NCBI RefSeq assembly: GCF_014117325.1
Contig: NZ_CP059732.1
Span: forward strand, 4,229,001-4,293,000
Source: Spirosoma foliorum
GTDB lineage: Bacteria; Bacteroidota; Bacteroidia; Cytophagales; Spirosomataceae
Direction: 5' to 3'
Length of the DNA stretch: 64,000 nucleotides
Part shown: positions 36,634 through 47,100 of the stretch, one piece after another
How the letters are laid out: each line of letters begins with the position of its first letter
Position numbering within the stretch: the stretch's first letter is position 1
The notes under the pieces: model-generated
What the model saw: only the letters and a program-made list of their open reading frames with translations
Database searches by the model: none
Told to the model about the DNA's origin: nothing
Translations under genes and position numbers: made by a program

Positions 36634-38067
36634 TTAGCGCCATTTCAATGCGTTAATATTACCGCCAATCTTAACCCCTTCAACTAAACCTACTTCGTTG
36701 TCGTAACGGGTATGAATACCGCCCATTAAACGGGATTCGGCACATTCTTGAGCCGCGTCCCAAAATGATTTATAGTGCCGGGATTTATACTTCAGTTTGT
36801 TGGTATACGAGTTAAAATAAGCAGTATAATCCGCCTGCGTTGGTTTGTCGGGCAATTCATGGCGATACGTATACACCAGATCGGGGCGAGTGACGTGGGT
36901 ATCATCTGTGAAAGGAAAACTAGTACCGTATAGCGCTGTAAGTACGGTAGCGGTAGCCGCCGACTGAACAGCATGACCTGAATAGAACGATGGAAAAGGC
37001 GGCTCCAGAAAGAACGGTAACCATTGAGGCCACCATTGGCCATTTTTGCCATTCGGACGGAGTATGTTCTGGGCGTATGATGAAGGGCGCTCTACATTGT
37101 AAGCAAATTTCACTTTCCAGCAGATGATGAAAGCATCGGCCACTGCCATCCCAATCCGGGCATAGGTTTCAGCGGCTTTCACCAGATCAGCAGAACTGTT
37201 CCGAATCGCAATGCTACCCAAATTATACGAGTGGCCAGGAGGAGAGCAGGTTTCAGTAGGGTCATCGCCCCACCACATCACAATTGCCCGATCGGCCTCA
37301 GTAAGCGTTCGATTACGATCAACGACTTCTTTGTAATGTTTGTAATACAAACTAGTTGTATCCGTCGAATATTCCAGGGGCTTAGGCATTGGCAATTCCC
37401 GATTTCGGCGAGAGAATGTCCGATTCTGGCCCCAGGTTGGATGCATGGGAATTTTTGTGTTCGATTGCCCAATGGCAGGTGGTACCCACAATCCCTCCCC
37501 GTGTGGTCGCACAAAATCTGCGGGGAAATTGCGTAGATAGCCTTCGTGCCCACCATCATTTTTTGCCCACTGGTAAATTTTAGCGGCAATGGCTTTCCCA
37601 TATTTTTCAGACCGCTCAACAACATCCGGACTAAGTTGAACCGCATATCGGTCATGAATTTCCTGCTCCAGCGAGTCGATTGGTTGCGTTTTTTCGGTAT
37701 ACGCATAAAACGCTTTGAGCATATAAGCCTGCCCGGCGTTGAGGGCCAATTCCCAACAATACGCTTTTTTCGGATCAACTTTAGGCAAGGCAAGTGTATC
37801 GACCAGCTGACGAATGATTGATCGATTTTTGGGAGCTGAATGAACAACGGTTTCGTACATAGTTAGTCCCAGATACCCAATTGCCCGAGACCCATAAGTA
37901 GGTGTATTTTTCGGCGCTCTGGTCATGACTCGCACCGTCATATCAGCCCAGGTAGTAGCTACTGAAGAGGAAGTTTCGTTTGTAGTAATTGATTGAGCCT
38001 GAGTAATAGACACATAACTACAGGCTAGACAAACTTGAAATATACAAATTTGAATAAATTGTTTCAT
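36634..38067 (-). CDS. Secreted vanadium-dependent haloperoxidase-like PAP2 protein
   Basis: A 477-residue exported protein with a signal peptide (residues 1-24, ending TQAQ). The C-terminal half carries PAP2/vanadium haloperoxidase active-site signs: PPFPSFYSGHAVQSAATAT near residue 360 (Ser-Gly-His) and ESRLMGGIHTRYDNEVGL near 455 (Arg-x5-His). Bacteroidota proteins of this type are annotated as vanadium-dependent haloperoxidases or phosphatases, and sequence alone does not settle which. Length and the helical N-terminal half fit the haloperoxidase clan. It is the only minus-strand gene in this part and is monocistronic. Confidence 0.82.
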   Translation of the reverse strand: MKQFIQICIFQVCLACSYVSITQAQSITTNETSSSVATTWADMTVRVMTRAPKNTPTYGSRAIGYLGLTMYETVVHSAPKNRSIIRQLVDTLALPKVDPKKAYCWELALNAGQAYMLKAFYAYTEKTQPIDSLEQEIHDRYAVQLSPDVVERSEKYGKAIAAKIYQWAKNDGGHEGYLRNFPADFVRPHGEGLWVPPAIGQSNTKIPMHPTWGQNRTFSRRNRELPMPKPLEYSTDTTSLYYKHYKEVVDRNRTLTEADRAIVMWWGDDPTETCSPPGHSYNLGSIAIRNSSADLVKAAETYARIGMAVADAFIICWKVKFAYNVERPSSYAQNILRPNGKNGQWWPQWLPFFLEPPFPSFYSGHAVQSAATATVLTALYGTSFPFTDDTHVTRPDLVYTYRHELPDKPTQADYTAYFNSYTNKLKYKSRHYKSFWDAAQECAESRLMGGIHTRYDNEVGLVEGVKIGGNINALKWR

Positions 38068-38759
38068 GGAATGGCTCTGTTGTTACTAACTAATCCGTAG
38101 GCAAACAAAAATCCTGCCAGAGTAGGGATGAATTAACATTTATACGAGGATCACAACGGGCCAGACCTTCAGGAAAACTTAGCGATAGTTTCAATAAGCT
38201 CAAGCAATACCGACGCATTACGACTCACTATGCAAAGGCGTCTGAAAGCTTCACTGATGTTATCTAGTTGATCTCTCACCATAATCTTAGTAGCCTATCT
38301 GAAAGCCTTTTTATTGTTTTATCTGGCGCAAAGCGGAGTAATCGATGACGATGAACTGGAATTGTATAAGCATTGGCTTACTGGTTGGCAATCTCATGAA
38401 AACTTCCCGACTGGTTACGGGCCTCGCTTGCCACTGAGTTATTTGTCAAAATTGGCCTGGTGCTGCTGGACACGTCGGTCATTTTTGGCGATATTCTAAA
38501 GGCCGGGTCGTTAGGACTCATTCAAGCCTTAGTTGTTGTTTTATCCCTCCGGCACTTTTACTAATTAGATTTAAAAGCTATATTTTGTAAATTTTCTCAT
38601 TAGTTTCAGTCAGCATTGCTCATTTTGATAGCTAATGAATATCCGATAAATTAGAGGCTATAGAGCAGAGCATATACTTGCACGTTCAGTAGAAAGCAAC
38701 GAACCAGCACTTAGCTTTCCCGTTATAGAAGTTGAATACGATTAGCAACCAGAAGAACC
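38068..38759. other. Gap with a degraded transporter gene
   Basis: About 690 bp with no intact gene. A YeiH-like remnant lies at 38345-38564. The left 100 bp should hold the promoter of the minus-strand haloperoxidase gene, the right end that of the SARP-like regulator; no clear motif was found. Confidence 0.55.
38345..38564 (+). pseudogene. Remnant of a YeiH/UPF0324 putative sulfate-exporter-type gene
   Basis: The frame ending at TAA 38562-38564 encodes LPDWLRASLATELFVKIGLV, then LLDTSVIFGDILKAGSLGL and IQALVVVLS. This matches the conserved N-terminal part of YeiH-family membrane transporters (VKIGLVLLG-x-SV-x-FGDIL). Upstream in the same frame are stops (TAA, TGA) before LPDW, and it stops soon after. 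There is no start and no C-terminal two thirds. It is therefore a decayed internal fragment. Confidence 0.5.
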
Positions 38760-41384
38760 TTGACAATCTATCGATATATATATCATCGATTCGTACGCGA
38801 TATCGCATACTGCGTAGTTGCGCTGTTGATGGCTTCGACCGCCATTCAGGCGCAAACGTATGGCCTACAGTTTGTAGGACACGAAGACATTCAAGATAGC
38901 CGTACCTCACTAAATCTTACGCCGGATCAACCGTTGTGCCTGAAAGGTAATGTAGAGGTTTCTTTTGATCTGACGCTTGTACCCAATTATCAAACGTACT
39001 TTGGCTATATCTTCAGAATTATTCAGGATGACAAACAAAATCTTGATCTCCTGTACGATCAGAAGTCCAGGAGTTTCAAACTGATTATTGGTGGTCGTCT
39101 AGCCCAATCGGTAATTCAAATTGATTCGGTAACGCTGTTCAACAAATGGAATCACTTTACCATCAACTGGGATCTTAACCAGCGGTCGTTGCTTGTGTCT
39201 GTCAACAATAAAGTGATTATTAAGGATCATGTAACCTTTAACGAAAGCGGGTGTTTTAAACTGTTTTTTGGCAGCAATGAGTTTGGGCAATTTAAATCGA
39301 AGGACTTGCCCCCCATGAACATTAAAGACATTGTCGTGACCGAAAATGGCCGGCGAACACACGACTGGCCGTTGCAGGGAGTGAATGGTATAACAACTAA
39401 GGATGAAGTTGACGGACAAATAGCCACGGTCAAAAACCCGGTTTGGATCAAATCGCTGCATACGGAGTGGAAAAAGGCGGATCAGCTTACTCTGAAAGGC
39501 TATGCAAATGTCGCCTTTGATCCAATTACCGAAACGGTTTACGTGACGGGTTCTGAGAAGCTGTATCAATACGCTGTTTCAACGCATCAAGCTAGCGCAC
39601 ACCCACATAAAAACCCTCCCCAAAATCTACTTCGGGGTAGTCAGGCCATTTACAATCCGTTTACTGGCCGACTTTATAGCTATTTTGTCGATCAGAAGTC
39701 CGTATATAGTTGTAACCCAGCTACCAGCGACTGGACTGTCGAGACCATTACCCCAAACGCGGTTAAGGTAACGGAATACTGGCACGCGAATAAATTCATT
39801 TCCCCATTTGATTCGTCACTGTACATTTTAGGCGGTTATGGCCAGTTGCGATACAAAAACAGTATTCTACGCTACCATTTTGCCTCCAGAACATGGGATA
39901 CGCTTAGTTCGAGCAAAAACGTATATACACCACGTTACCTTGCTGCTTTAGGAACAACTTCTTCTATTGATACGGCTTATATGATAGGAGGCTATGGAAG
40001 CCTAACGGGCGAGCAGATGCTTAACCCTAAAAATTCGTACGATTTATTAGAATATCTGGTCAGAAAAAACACCTTCCGAAAGGTCTATGAGTTAACCGTT
40101 CCAAAAACGGATTTTGCCTTCGCCAACTCGTTGATGATCGATGCAAAATCGAAGCAGTATTACGGACTTATCTTTCCCAATCAGCAGTTCAAGGCTCAGT
40201 TGCAGTTGATTCGAGGGTCTTTGACAACGCCATCCTACGAAGTGTTGGGAACTCCTATACCTTATTCGTTTCACGATATTCACTCGTACGCCGATTTGTA
40301 CTACTGTCCAGTCAGCCAAAAACTAATAGCTGTTACATTATATCAGAACGAGGAGACCAATACAACGGACGTAAAACTCTATTCGATTTCATTCCCTCCC
40401 AATGCCCTGAACGTGCAGGCACATCAGGAAGAACCAGCAACTCTCCCCTATTGGTGGTTTCCCGTTGCTATCCTGGCAGTTGGCGGAGCGGTCTTCCTGT
40501 ATACCCGTCGGAATCGCCAATTAGTGGGTAAACAACCAGAACTAGAGCCGACTCCTTTTCAACAACAGCCGTTATTAGTCGATAACTTGACGCAACCAGC
40601 TTTACTAATAACCCCGGAAATTCCGACATCTCGCTCCGACTTGCCAATGAAATTAGCGTTGACATCGAGTATTTTCTTTTTTGGCAACTTTCAGGTACTC
40701 GATCACTCGGGAAACGATATAACCAAGTCCTTCACTCCTCTGCTGAAAGAGCTTTTTTTACTGCTGTCGCTCAATAGCCTTGGTAAGCAACGGGGAGTAG
40801 CTACCGAAAAACTGAATGAAATTCTCTGGCCTGATAAGTCGGGCCGGGAAGCCAGTAATAATCGCTCGGTCAACATTACGAAACTGCGAAATCTGTTGGA
40901 GAAAGTTGAATTTTGTTCGCTCTCCAAGGATTCTGGCTACTGGAAAATAGAATTCAATTTTAACCAGCAACTGTATGTTGATTATGAACGGTATACGGCC
41001 ATTATCAATGACAAGACCGTACTGACGAAACAGGCCATTATTGAGTTAGGGGAGCTTACGAAACGGGGTCCTTTTCTGCAAAATACGGAGTATTATTGGC
41101 TAGATGATTTCAAAGCAGATATTTCAAACAAGATTATCAATACGTTCCTAAAGTATGCTAATACGCTAACGATCAGCGAGGAGCCGGAGCTTTTAATCCA
41201 GATTACAAATTATATTTTTGATTATGATCCCGTCAATGAAGATGCCATCATTTTAAAATGTAAAGCCCTGTCGTTGATGGGGAAACATACGCTGGCCAAG
41301 AACACCTTCGAGCGGTTTATTCGGGACTATAAAGCCATCTATGGCGAAGAATACGAACAATCGTTCTCGGCCATCATCGATTAA
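38760..41384 (+). CDS. Transmembrane SARP-like regulator with LamG/Kelch-like sensor
   Basis: An 874-residue protein. A signal segment (VVALLMASTAIQAQ) leads into a LamG/concanavalin-like domain (about 30-205, with FNKWNHFTINWDLNQRSLL). A Kelch-like propeller follows (about 220-560, with YNPFTGRLYSY and LYILGGYG). One membrane helix (about 564-584, WWFPVAILAVGGAVFLYT) connects to a cytoplasmic winged helix (about 635-720, LFLLLSLNSLGKQRG then LWPD and NNRSVNITKLRNLL) and a BTAD/TPR-like region (about 745-874). It thus resembles SARP regulators joined to an outside sensor. The start is TTG 38760; ATG 38829 would cut the signal. Ligand unknown, perhaps a glycan. Confidence 0.75.
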   Translation: MTIYRYIYHRFVRDIAYCVVALLMASTAIQAQTYGLQFVGHEDIQDSRTSLNLTPDQPLCLKGNVEVSFDLTLVPNYQTYFGYIFRIIQDDKQNLDLLYDQKSRSFKLIIGGRLAQSVIQIDSVTLFNKWNHFTINWDLNQRSLLVSVNNKVIIKDHVTFNESGCFKLFFGSNEFGQFKSKDLPPMNIKDIVVTENGRRTHDWPLQGVNGITTKDEVDGQIATVKNPVWIKSLHTEWKKADQLTLKGYANVAFDPITETVYVTGSEKLYQYAVSTHQASAHPHKNPPQNLLRGSQAIYNPFTGRLYSYFVDQKSVYSCNPATSDWTVETITPNAVKVTEYWHANKFISPFDSSLYILGGYGQLRYKNSILRYHFASRTWDTLSSSKNVYTPRYLAALGTTSSIDTAYMIGGYGSLTGEQMLNPKNSYDLLEYLVRKNTFRKVYELTVPKTDFAFANSLMIDAKSKQYYGLIFPNQQFKAQLQLIRGSLTTPSYEVLGTPIPYSFHDIHSYADLYYCPVSQKLIAVTLYQNEETNTTDVKLYSISFPPNALNVQAHQEEPATLPYWWFPVAILAVGGAVFLYTRRNRQLVGKQPELEPTPFQQQPLLVDNLTQPALLITPEIPTSRSDLPMKLALTSSIFFFGNFQVLDHSGNDITKSFTPLLKELFLLLSLNSLGKQRGVATEKLNEILWPDKSGREASNNRSVNITKLRNLLEKVEFCSLSKDSGYWKIEFNFNQQLYVDYERYTAIINDKTVLTKQAIIELGELTKRGPFLQNTEYYWLDDFKADISNKIINTFLKYANTLTISEEPELLIQITNYIFDYDPVNEDAIILKCKALSLMGKHTLAKNTFERFIRDYKAIYGEEYEQSFSAIID

Positions 41385-41942
41385 AAGAAAGTGAGTTTGG
41401 GATGTGACCCTACGGGTCCCAACAGCGTAGCGTCGGTAGAATAACTCAAGCAGCTAACACCTGTGCCGTCAGGTACAGAATCTATTGCGTACCTGACGGC
41501 ACGCAGGTTGTCTTGAGGCATTCTTATACTACCGACGCTGCGCTATTAAGGCCCCACGGGTTAAGATGAACACGACGATAAAACAGATAAAAAATAATCT
41601 AATTTCTTCATCACGGCCCTAAGCAGACGCCGACCTGGCCGAAACTCCTTTTTCGGTCGCCTTACTCCACTTTAACGAGCCTACTTCTAAAAATTAAGGT
41701 TTTATTAAGATTTTATTAAGGGGCCACGCTGTACTTAGTACCGAATTAATCCAGAAAAATAATGGATTTGTAAAATTATTCACACAGAATAGGCTGGATA
41801 GTATTCTTTTCAACCAGGCTAATAAAAGGGCCGCAAGTTGATTCTGCCAGGTTAATTCGGAGTTAAAAACTGTATCGATTATCAGTTAGCAGTAAGTATT
41901 AAACCAGCGATTCTGCTTTTTCTACGTAAAATTCACCTTGTT
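41385..41942. other. Gap with nested inverted repeat; ECF sigma promoter region
   Basis: About 557 bp without a gene. The left part is a nested inverted repeat (41405-41562). The rest is AT-rich leader for the sigma-factor gene; no defined promoter motif was assigned. Confidence 0.55.
41405..41562. repeat. Nested inverted repeat
   Basis: An outer pair (GACCCTACGGGTC-like and CCCCACGGGTTA), a middle pair (AGCGTAGCGTCGGTAGAATA and its inverted copy TACCGACGCTGCGCT) and an inner pair (TGTGCCGTCAGGTAC and GTACCTGACGGCAC) stack around one centre. It may form a long cruciform or act as a bidirectional terminator after the SARP-like gene. Confidence 0.7.
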
Positions 41943-42533
41943 ATGAGTGTGCTAAAGCAACTGACCTCGACAAAAAAAAGTCCAGTGGCGGCTTCGGAGT
42001 CGCTAGAGCTGGACTCTCTTTTTAAAGAATTCTATGATCGACTTGTGTACTTTTCGGTACAAATCATACGGGATCAGGCACAGGCGCAGGACATCACACA
42101 GGATGCGTTTATAAAATACTGGCAGGAACGAGAGGCTATATTTCCCAATAAGGTGGCCATTAAAAACTACCTCTACAGTACCGTACGAAATGCCAGCCTG
42201 AATGTAATCCGACATAACAAAGTTGTTGACGACTATCGGGAGCACCATGGCCTTCCGGAAATGGAAGAACTGACCATCATGGATGCGATCATTTCTTCTG
42301 AGGTCATGGCTGAACTGCATTCGGCCATTGAAGCACTGCCCGCTAATTACCGCACGATCTCCGAGATGAGTTATATGGAAGGCAAAAAGAATCAGGAGAT
42401 TGCCGATGAATTAAATATGTCGATCAATACCGTTAAGAAGCAAAAACAACGGGCACTTGAATTACTCAGAATGCGGCTTTCACCTGAGGTGTTTGCTATC
42501 TTACTCACCATCGGGAGTGCCCATATGATGTAA
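41943..42533 (+). CDS. ECF RNA polymerase sigma-70 factor
   Basis: A 196-residue ECF sigma factor of the Bacteroidota FecI-like group. Region 2 has DSLFKEFYDRLVYFSVQII and DITQDAFIKYWQERE. Region 4 has IEALPANYRTISEMSYMEGK and NQEIADELNMSINTVKKQKQ. It is followed by a FecR-type anti-sigma and a SusC receptor with an STN domain, the standard trans-envelope signalling trio. It probably directs transcription of the SusC/SusD genes when substrate binds the receptor. A 32-bp hairpin separates it from the anti-sigma gene. Confidence 0.95.
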   Translation: MSVLKQLTSTKKSPVAASESLELDSLFKEFYDRLVYFSVQIIRDQAQAQDITQDAFIKYWQEREAIFPNKVAIKNYLYSTVRNASLNVIRHNKVVDDYREHHGLPEMEELTIMDAIISSEVMAELHSAIEALPANYRTISEMSYMEGKKNQEIADELNMSINTVKKQKQRALELLRMRLSPEVFAILLTIGSAHMM

Positions 42534-42534
42534 C

Positions 42535-42626
42535 TTTTTGTCATGCTGACGAAGGAAGCATCTTAAGCTATCCTTATTCGTACGTTATGATGCTTTAAGA
42601 TGCTTCCTTCGTCAGCATGACAAAAA
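42535..42626. repeat. Dispersed inverted repeat, GTCAT family (copy between sigma and anti-sigma)
   Basis: Perfect 32-bp arms (42535-42566 and 42595-42626) starting TTTTTGTCATGCTGACGA. It begins 2 bp after the sigma stop, so it could uncouple sigma from anti-sigma expression or end the first transcript. Confidence 0.9.
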
Positions 42627-42753
42627 TTCCCACACACTGGAACTAGAGTCAATTTTACCTTCCTATTTCTCTAGCGAAAAAAAATAGATTAAAATTTATA
42701 TTCGCTTTATCCTATTTCCTGGTCTGCGTGTCTCTATGGAGTAAAGCAATGCC

Positions 42754-43995
42754 ATGGAAAATTATAGCCGTTATTTTAGACAGGGTGACTTGATCGCTAA
42801 GTACCTCAAAGGGGAGCTGAGTGATCAGGAACGGGAAGAGCTGGAGGATTGGCTTGCTCAAAGCGATCATAATCGGGCACTGTTTACCAAACTGACTCAG
42901 GAAGCGACTATTAATACTGAACTGACAAAATTTGGTTCGTCTGACAAAGCAGAAGCCTGGGAGAAAATAGTATCTGAAACAGGGTACAATACGCCCAATC
43001 ATAGATCGTATATAGGTAAACGTTTACTCCGTTACGCAGCAGCCGCTGTGGTTGTCATTCTAGCCGGGCTACTACTCTACCCTTTCAATCGCCAATCGCA
43101 GCCAACAAAACCAGTTGCTCAACAACCAACTGATTTTGCTCCCGGTAGTAGCAAAGCAATTCTGACATTAGCGGATGCATCAAAAATAATTCTGGATGAT
43201 GTAGCGGATGGCCAAATTGCCCAACAAGCGGACGTAGTGATCACGAAAACCGCTGATGGACAATTGCTATATGCCAAAAATTCAGCCGCAAATTCTCTCG
43301 AAGCACCTATAACCAAGTCCAGTTATAACACCATTACCACCCCTCGCGGTGGGAAGTTTCGGATAATCCTCCCGGATGGGAGCAAAGTCTGGCTCAATGC
43401 GGCTTCATCGCTGAAATATCCCACAAAATTCATCGGTAATGAGCGAAGCGTGACGCTTATAGGCGAAGCATATTTTGAGATAATGCCCCTGAAAAATGCC
43501 CATAAGCAGGCTATGCCTTTCCGGGTCCATTCAGCCAGTCAGGTTGTCGAAGTGCTGGGTACGCATTTCAACATCAACAGCTACGCTGACGAAAGCATGG
43601 TAAAAACAACTTTGCTGGAAGGCAAAGTGAAGGTTATTAGGACAAGCCCAGATCGGGCAGAAAGTTCAACGGAGATTATCCTTAAACCTGGCGAACAGGC
43701 GCAGTTAACGGCCGATGCGAAGCGCAGGCTTAATCTGATTCCGAAAGCTGACCTGGAAGAAGCCGTAGCCTGGAAGAATGGGCAGTTTCAGTTTAAAGAT
43801 ACCGACCTCCCTACCATCATGCGCCAGATTTCCCGCTGGTACGATGTTAAGGTTGATTTTCAGGGTAGACTGCCCGATACAAAATTCAGAGGTAAGATTT
43901 CGAGGGACGTACCGCTCTCCCAGATTTTTCAGATTCTTCAGTTAAGTGGTATCAACTTTAAAATAGAAGGCAGAAAAATAACCGTAAAATCCTGA
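42754..43995 (+). CDS. FecR-type anti-sigma factor
   Basis: A 413-residue inner-membrane anti-sigma/signal-transfer protein. The cytoplasmic N-terminus (about 1-88, LIAKYLKGELSDQEREELED) should bind the sigma factor. One membrane helix follows (about 92-110, YAAAAVVVILAGLLLY). The periplasmic FecR domain (about 195-300) has TPRGGKFRIILPDGSKVWLN and VTLIGEAYFEI. The C-terminal DUF4974 (about 345-413, LPTIMRQISRWYDVKVDF) probably contacts the STN domain of the SusC protein next door. The order sigma, FecR, SusC, SusD is canonical for regulated glycan loci. Confidence 0.95.
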   Translation: MENYSRYFRQGDLIAKYLKGELSDQEREELEDWLAQSDHNRALFTKLTQEATINTELTKFGSSDKAEAWEKIVSETGYNTPNHRSYIGKRLLRYAAAAVVVILAGLLLYPFNRQSQPTKPVAQQPTDFAPGSSKAILTLADASKIILDDVADGQIAQQADVVITKTADGQLLYAKNSAANSLEAPITKSSYNTITTPRGGKFRIILPDGSKVWLNAASSLKYPTKFIGNERSVTLIGEAYFEIMPLKNAHKQAMPFRVHSASQVVEVLGTHFNINSYADESMVKTTLLEGKVKVIRTSPDRAESSTEIILKPGEQAQLTADAKRRLNLIPKADLEEAVAWKNGQFQFKDTDLPTIMRQISRWYDVKVDFQGRLPDTKFRGKISRDVPLSQIFQILQLSGINFKIEGRKITVKS

Positions 43996-44053
43996 TCGAC
44001 AATCGCTAGACCGGGCAAGGCTCGGAATAGCCACAGAGGATTCCATAAAAAAA

Positions 44054-44081
44054 GCCGGAACGTGTTGCGAGCACTTCCGGC
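44054..44081 (+). terminator. Hairpin between FecR and SusC genes
   Basis: GCCGGAA (44054-44060) pairs with TTCCGGC (44075-44081), with an inner GTG/CAC pair. It lies between the FecR stop and SusC start, so the receptor genes may be on a separate, sigma-driven transcript. Confidence 0.5.
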
Positions 44082-44170
44082 AAAAGCTGGGATTTCTCTG
44101 TCAAAAAAAACAGAAAAGCAAAACCTGTTGACGTACAAGTTTTTACCAACCCCAAAACCAGCATAAAAGT

Positions 44171-47100
44171 ATGAATTATTCTACTTTTTACCTACGGCTG
44201 TGTCAGCAAGAAGCATGGACACCGCTTAGGCATCGAATGTCCCCCCGACTACTCCATATGAGTCGGGATACGAAACGAAAATGGATTATGCGACTCAATT
44301 TTATCAGCATATTCTTATTAATTGCCTGTCTGCATGTATACGCAGCCAGTTATAGCCAGCTGGTTTCAATTAATGAACGGAATGCACCGCTTGAAAAAGT
44401 ACTGGATAAACTGGAAAAACAGAGCGGTTATTCCTTCTTCCTGCAAACGAATCTGCTGGCCAGCAGCAAGCGGGTTACGGTTCGGCTGAAAAATACGCCG
44501 TTGGAAACAGTTCTGGAAGAAGTATTTAAGAACCAGCCACTAAGCTATTCCATCGTTAGCAAAACCATCGTTATTAAAAAGAAGGACGATGCCACTTCGC
44601 ATAAACCCGTCAGTGAGTTGCCTTCGCTCTTTCCCGATGCCAGGGCCGGGCTGAGACTGGAGGCCAGCGCGGATTTTGAGCGGAGAACGATCGAACTGGT
44701 TGATCGAGTACAAGCCTTCAAACCCTTGCTTATTCCGATCATTGGTAAAGTCACCGACGAAAAAGGCGAAGTCTTACCAGGCGTCAGTATTGTTGTGAAA
44801 GGCACGCAACGCGGCACCACAACAGATCCGAGAGGGCAATTTCAACTTGATATACCCGACCGATCGACTACCCTGGTTTTCAGCTTTGTAGGCTATGAAA
44901 CGCAGGAAGTTAAGCCCGGCGATCAGGCAACCTTAAATGTAACGTTAAAGGTCAGCGAGCGCGGTTTACAGGAAGTAGTCGTCGTTGGTTATGGCGAACA
45001 ACGCAAGAGCGACGTAACGGGCGCTACCAGTACAGTAACAGCCAAAGAAATTGCCAAACGCCCGCTGATACGAGTCGAGCAGGCGTTACAAGGCACTACT
45101 TCCGGGGTTGTTGTCGCTAGCAGTAGCGGACAACCGGGCCGTGGTCTGAGCGTTCGTATCCGGGGAGCAAACTCCATTACGGGTTCTAATGAGCCTTTGT
45201 ATGTAATTGATGGCTTCATTGGTGGAAACATTGAGTCACTTAACCCGAATGATATTGAATCGCTGGAAATTCTAAAGGATGCTTCGGCAACGGCGATTTA
45301 TGGATCTCGGGGATCAAACGGCGTCGTGCTCATCACCACCCGATCGGGGCAGGAAGGCAAAGCCAAGGTTAATTTCAGTACGTGGTTCAGCAAAGGGATG
45401 ATGCCCAGAGAACTATCGCTGATGAATGCTTATGACTTTGCTCGGACAGTCAATACGCAGTTTGCTTCAACGGGCAACCCGCCTGCTTTTTCGGATGATC
45501 GGCTCCAGCAACTAAAAGCTAACGGCGGTACCGATTGGCAACGCGAACTTCATCAGGAGCCGCTTATTCAGAACTACCAGATTGATTTATCAGGAGGTAC
45601 GTCGGGTGTGCGGTATCTGATTTCAGCCAATTACCTCGATCAGCCTGGTTTAATTCTCAACCAGTATTACAAACGGGCCACCTTGCGGGCAAATATCGAC
45701 GCCAAGATCAACGAAAAGATCAACCTGAAATTTAACGTAGCGGCCGTAATTCCTCAGAACCGCAATACGAACTACTCAGGCGATTTGACCGATCCGTTCA
45801 CGCAAGCAACCGAATGGGACCCAACCTCGCCCGTGCGCGATCCAACAACGGGTGCGCTCGTGTATACGGCCCCCTATGCTTCCATTCAGTACAGCCCTGT
45901 AGCGCGGGCACTTGGTCAGTTCGATGAAGGCCGGAACACAAACATTGCGGGAACCGGTATACTGACGTATCAGATTCTGAAAGGATTGACGTTCACAACG
46001 AATACGACCTATCAAATTTCCTCGCCCTTTAACCAGACCTTATTTGGACCGGGGACAGGCAATGGGGTCTTGTATGCACAGGTTAATTCGTCCAGAAACT
46101 GGAATTTCCAGAACAGTAACTTCCTGACCTACAAAGGCAATTTTGGCGATCATGCCGTTACCGTAACGGCGCTGTACGAACAGCAACAGGGACAAGGCAT
46201 GTCGGCAACGGCCCGTGCGAACAGTCTGTCCACTTATGCACTTGGTTATTACAACTTGAGTCTGGGTGGCACGCAACAGACCTCTTCCGGCTACTCTGCC
46301 GACGCTTTGCAATCGTATATGGGTCGGGTCAACTATGCCTACAAAGAGAAGTATCTGCTCACAGCCAGCGTACGCGTAGATGGCTCTTCGCACTTGACCG
46401 AGAAGTATAGCACCTTCCCTTCGCTGGCGCTGGCCTGGAACTTGTCGAAAGAAAGTTTCCTTCAAACCTCTAAATTGTTTTCAGACCTAAAAATCAGAAC
46501 AAGCTACGGGCAAACGGGCAATCAGGCAGTAGGCGCGTATGCCACCATAGCGCAGATAACTACAGGTGGAAGCCAGCCAGCCTATTATTACGATGGCAAG
46601 ACCCCTAGCGTAGCAACCCCGCTCGGAGCGCCCGTATCCAATAGCCTGAAATGGGAAACCACATCTCAATATGATGCGGGTATCGACGCGTCGTTCCTGA
46701 ACGGTCGCTTACGATTTACCGCCGATGCCTATTTGAAAAACATTTCCAACCTCTTGTATAGCTACCAGGCTCCCTTCTATCTGGGCGGTGGCGATTACCT
46801 TCGAAACATTGGTAGTGTTGAAAACAAAGGGCTCGAATTTTCGCTCAGTGGCACTCCAATCGCAACAGGCAAGCTCCGCTGGACCAGCAATTTCAATATC
46901 TCCTTTAATCGCAATAAAGTAACCGATCTGGGTGGCCTCGACAATGTGATTGTGAATGGCGTTGGTTCTGCGCTGAACAGTGCGTCTATCCTGCGGGTTG
47001 GTCGGCCATTGGGTGAGTTTTACGGATACCAGTTTCTGGGAACCTGGAAAACGAGCGAAGCCGATCAGGCAGCCCAATTTGGGATGAAACCCGGAGACGC

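Noticed and set aside
38314..38499. 61-codon open frame before the SARP-like gene
   Set aside because: It overlaps the YeiH-like remnant in another frame and has no features of its own.
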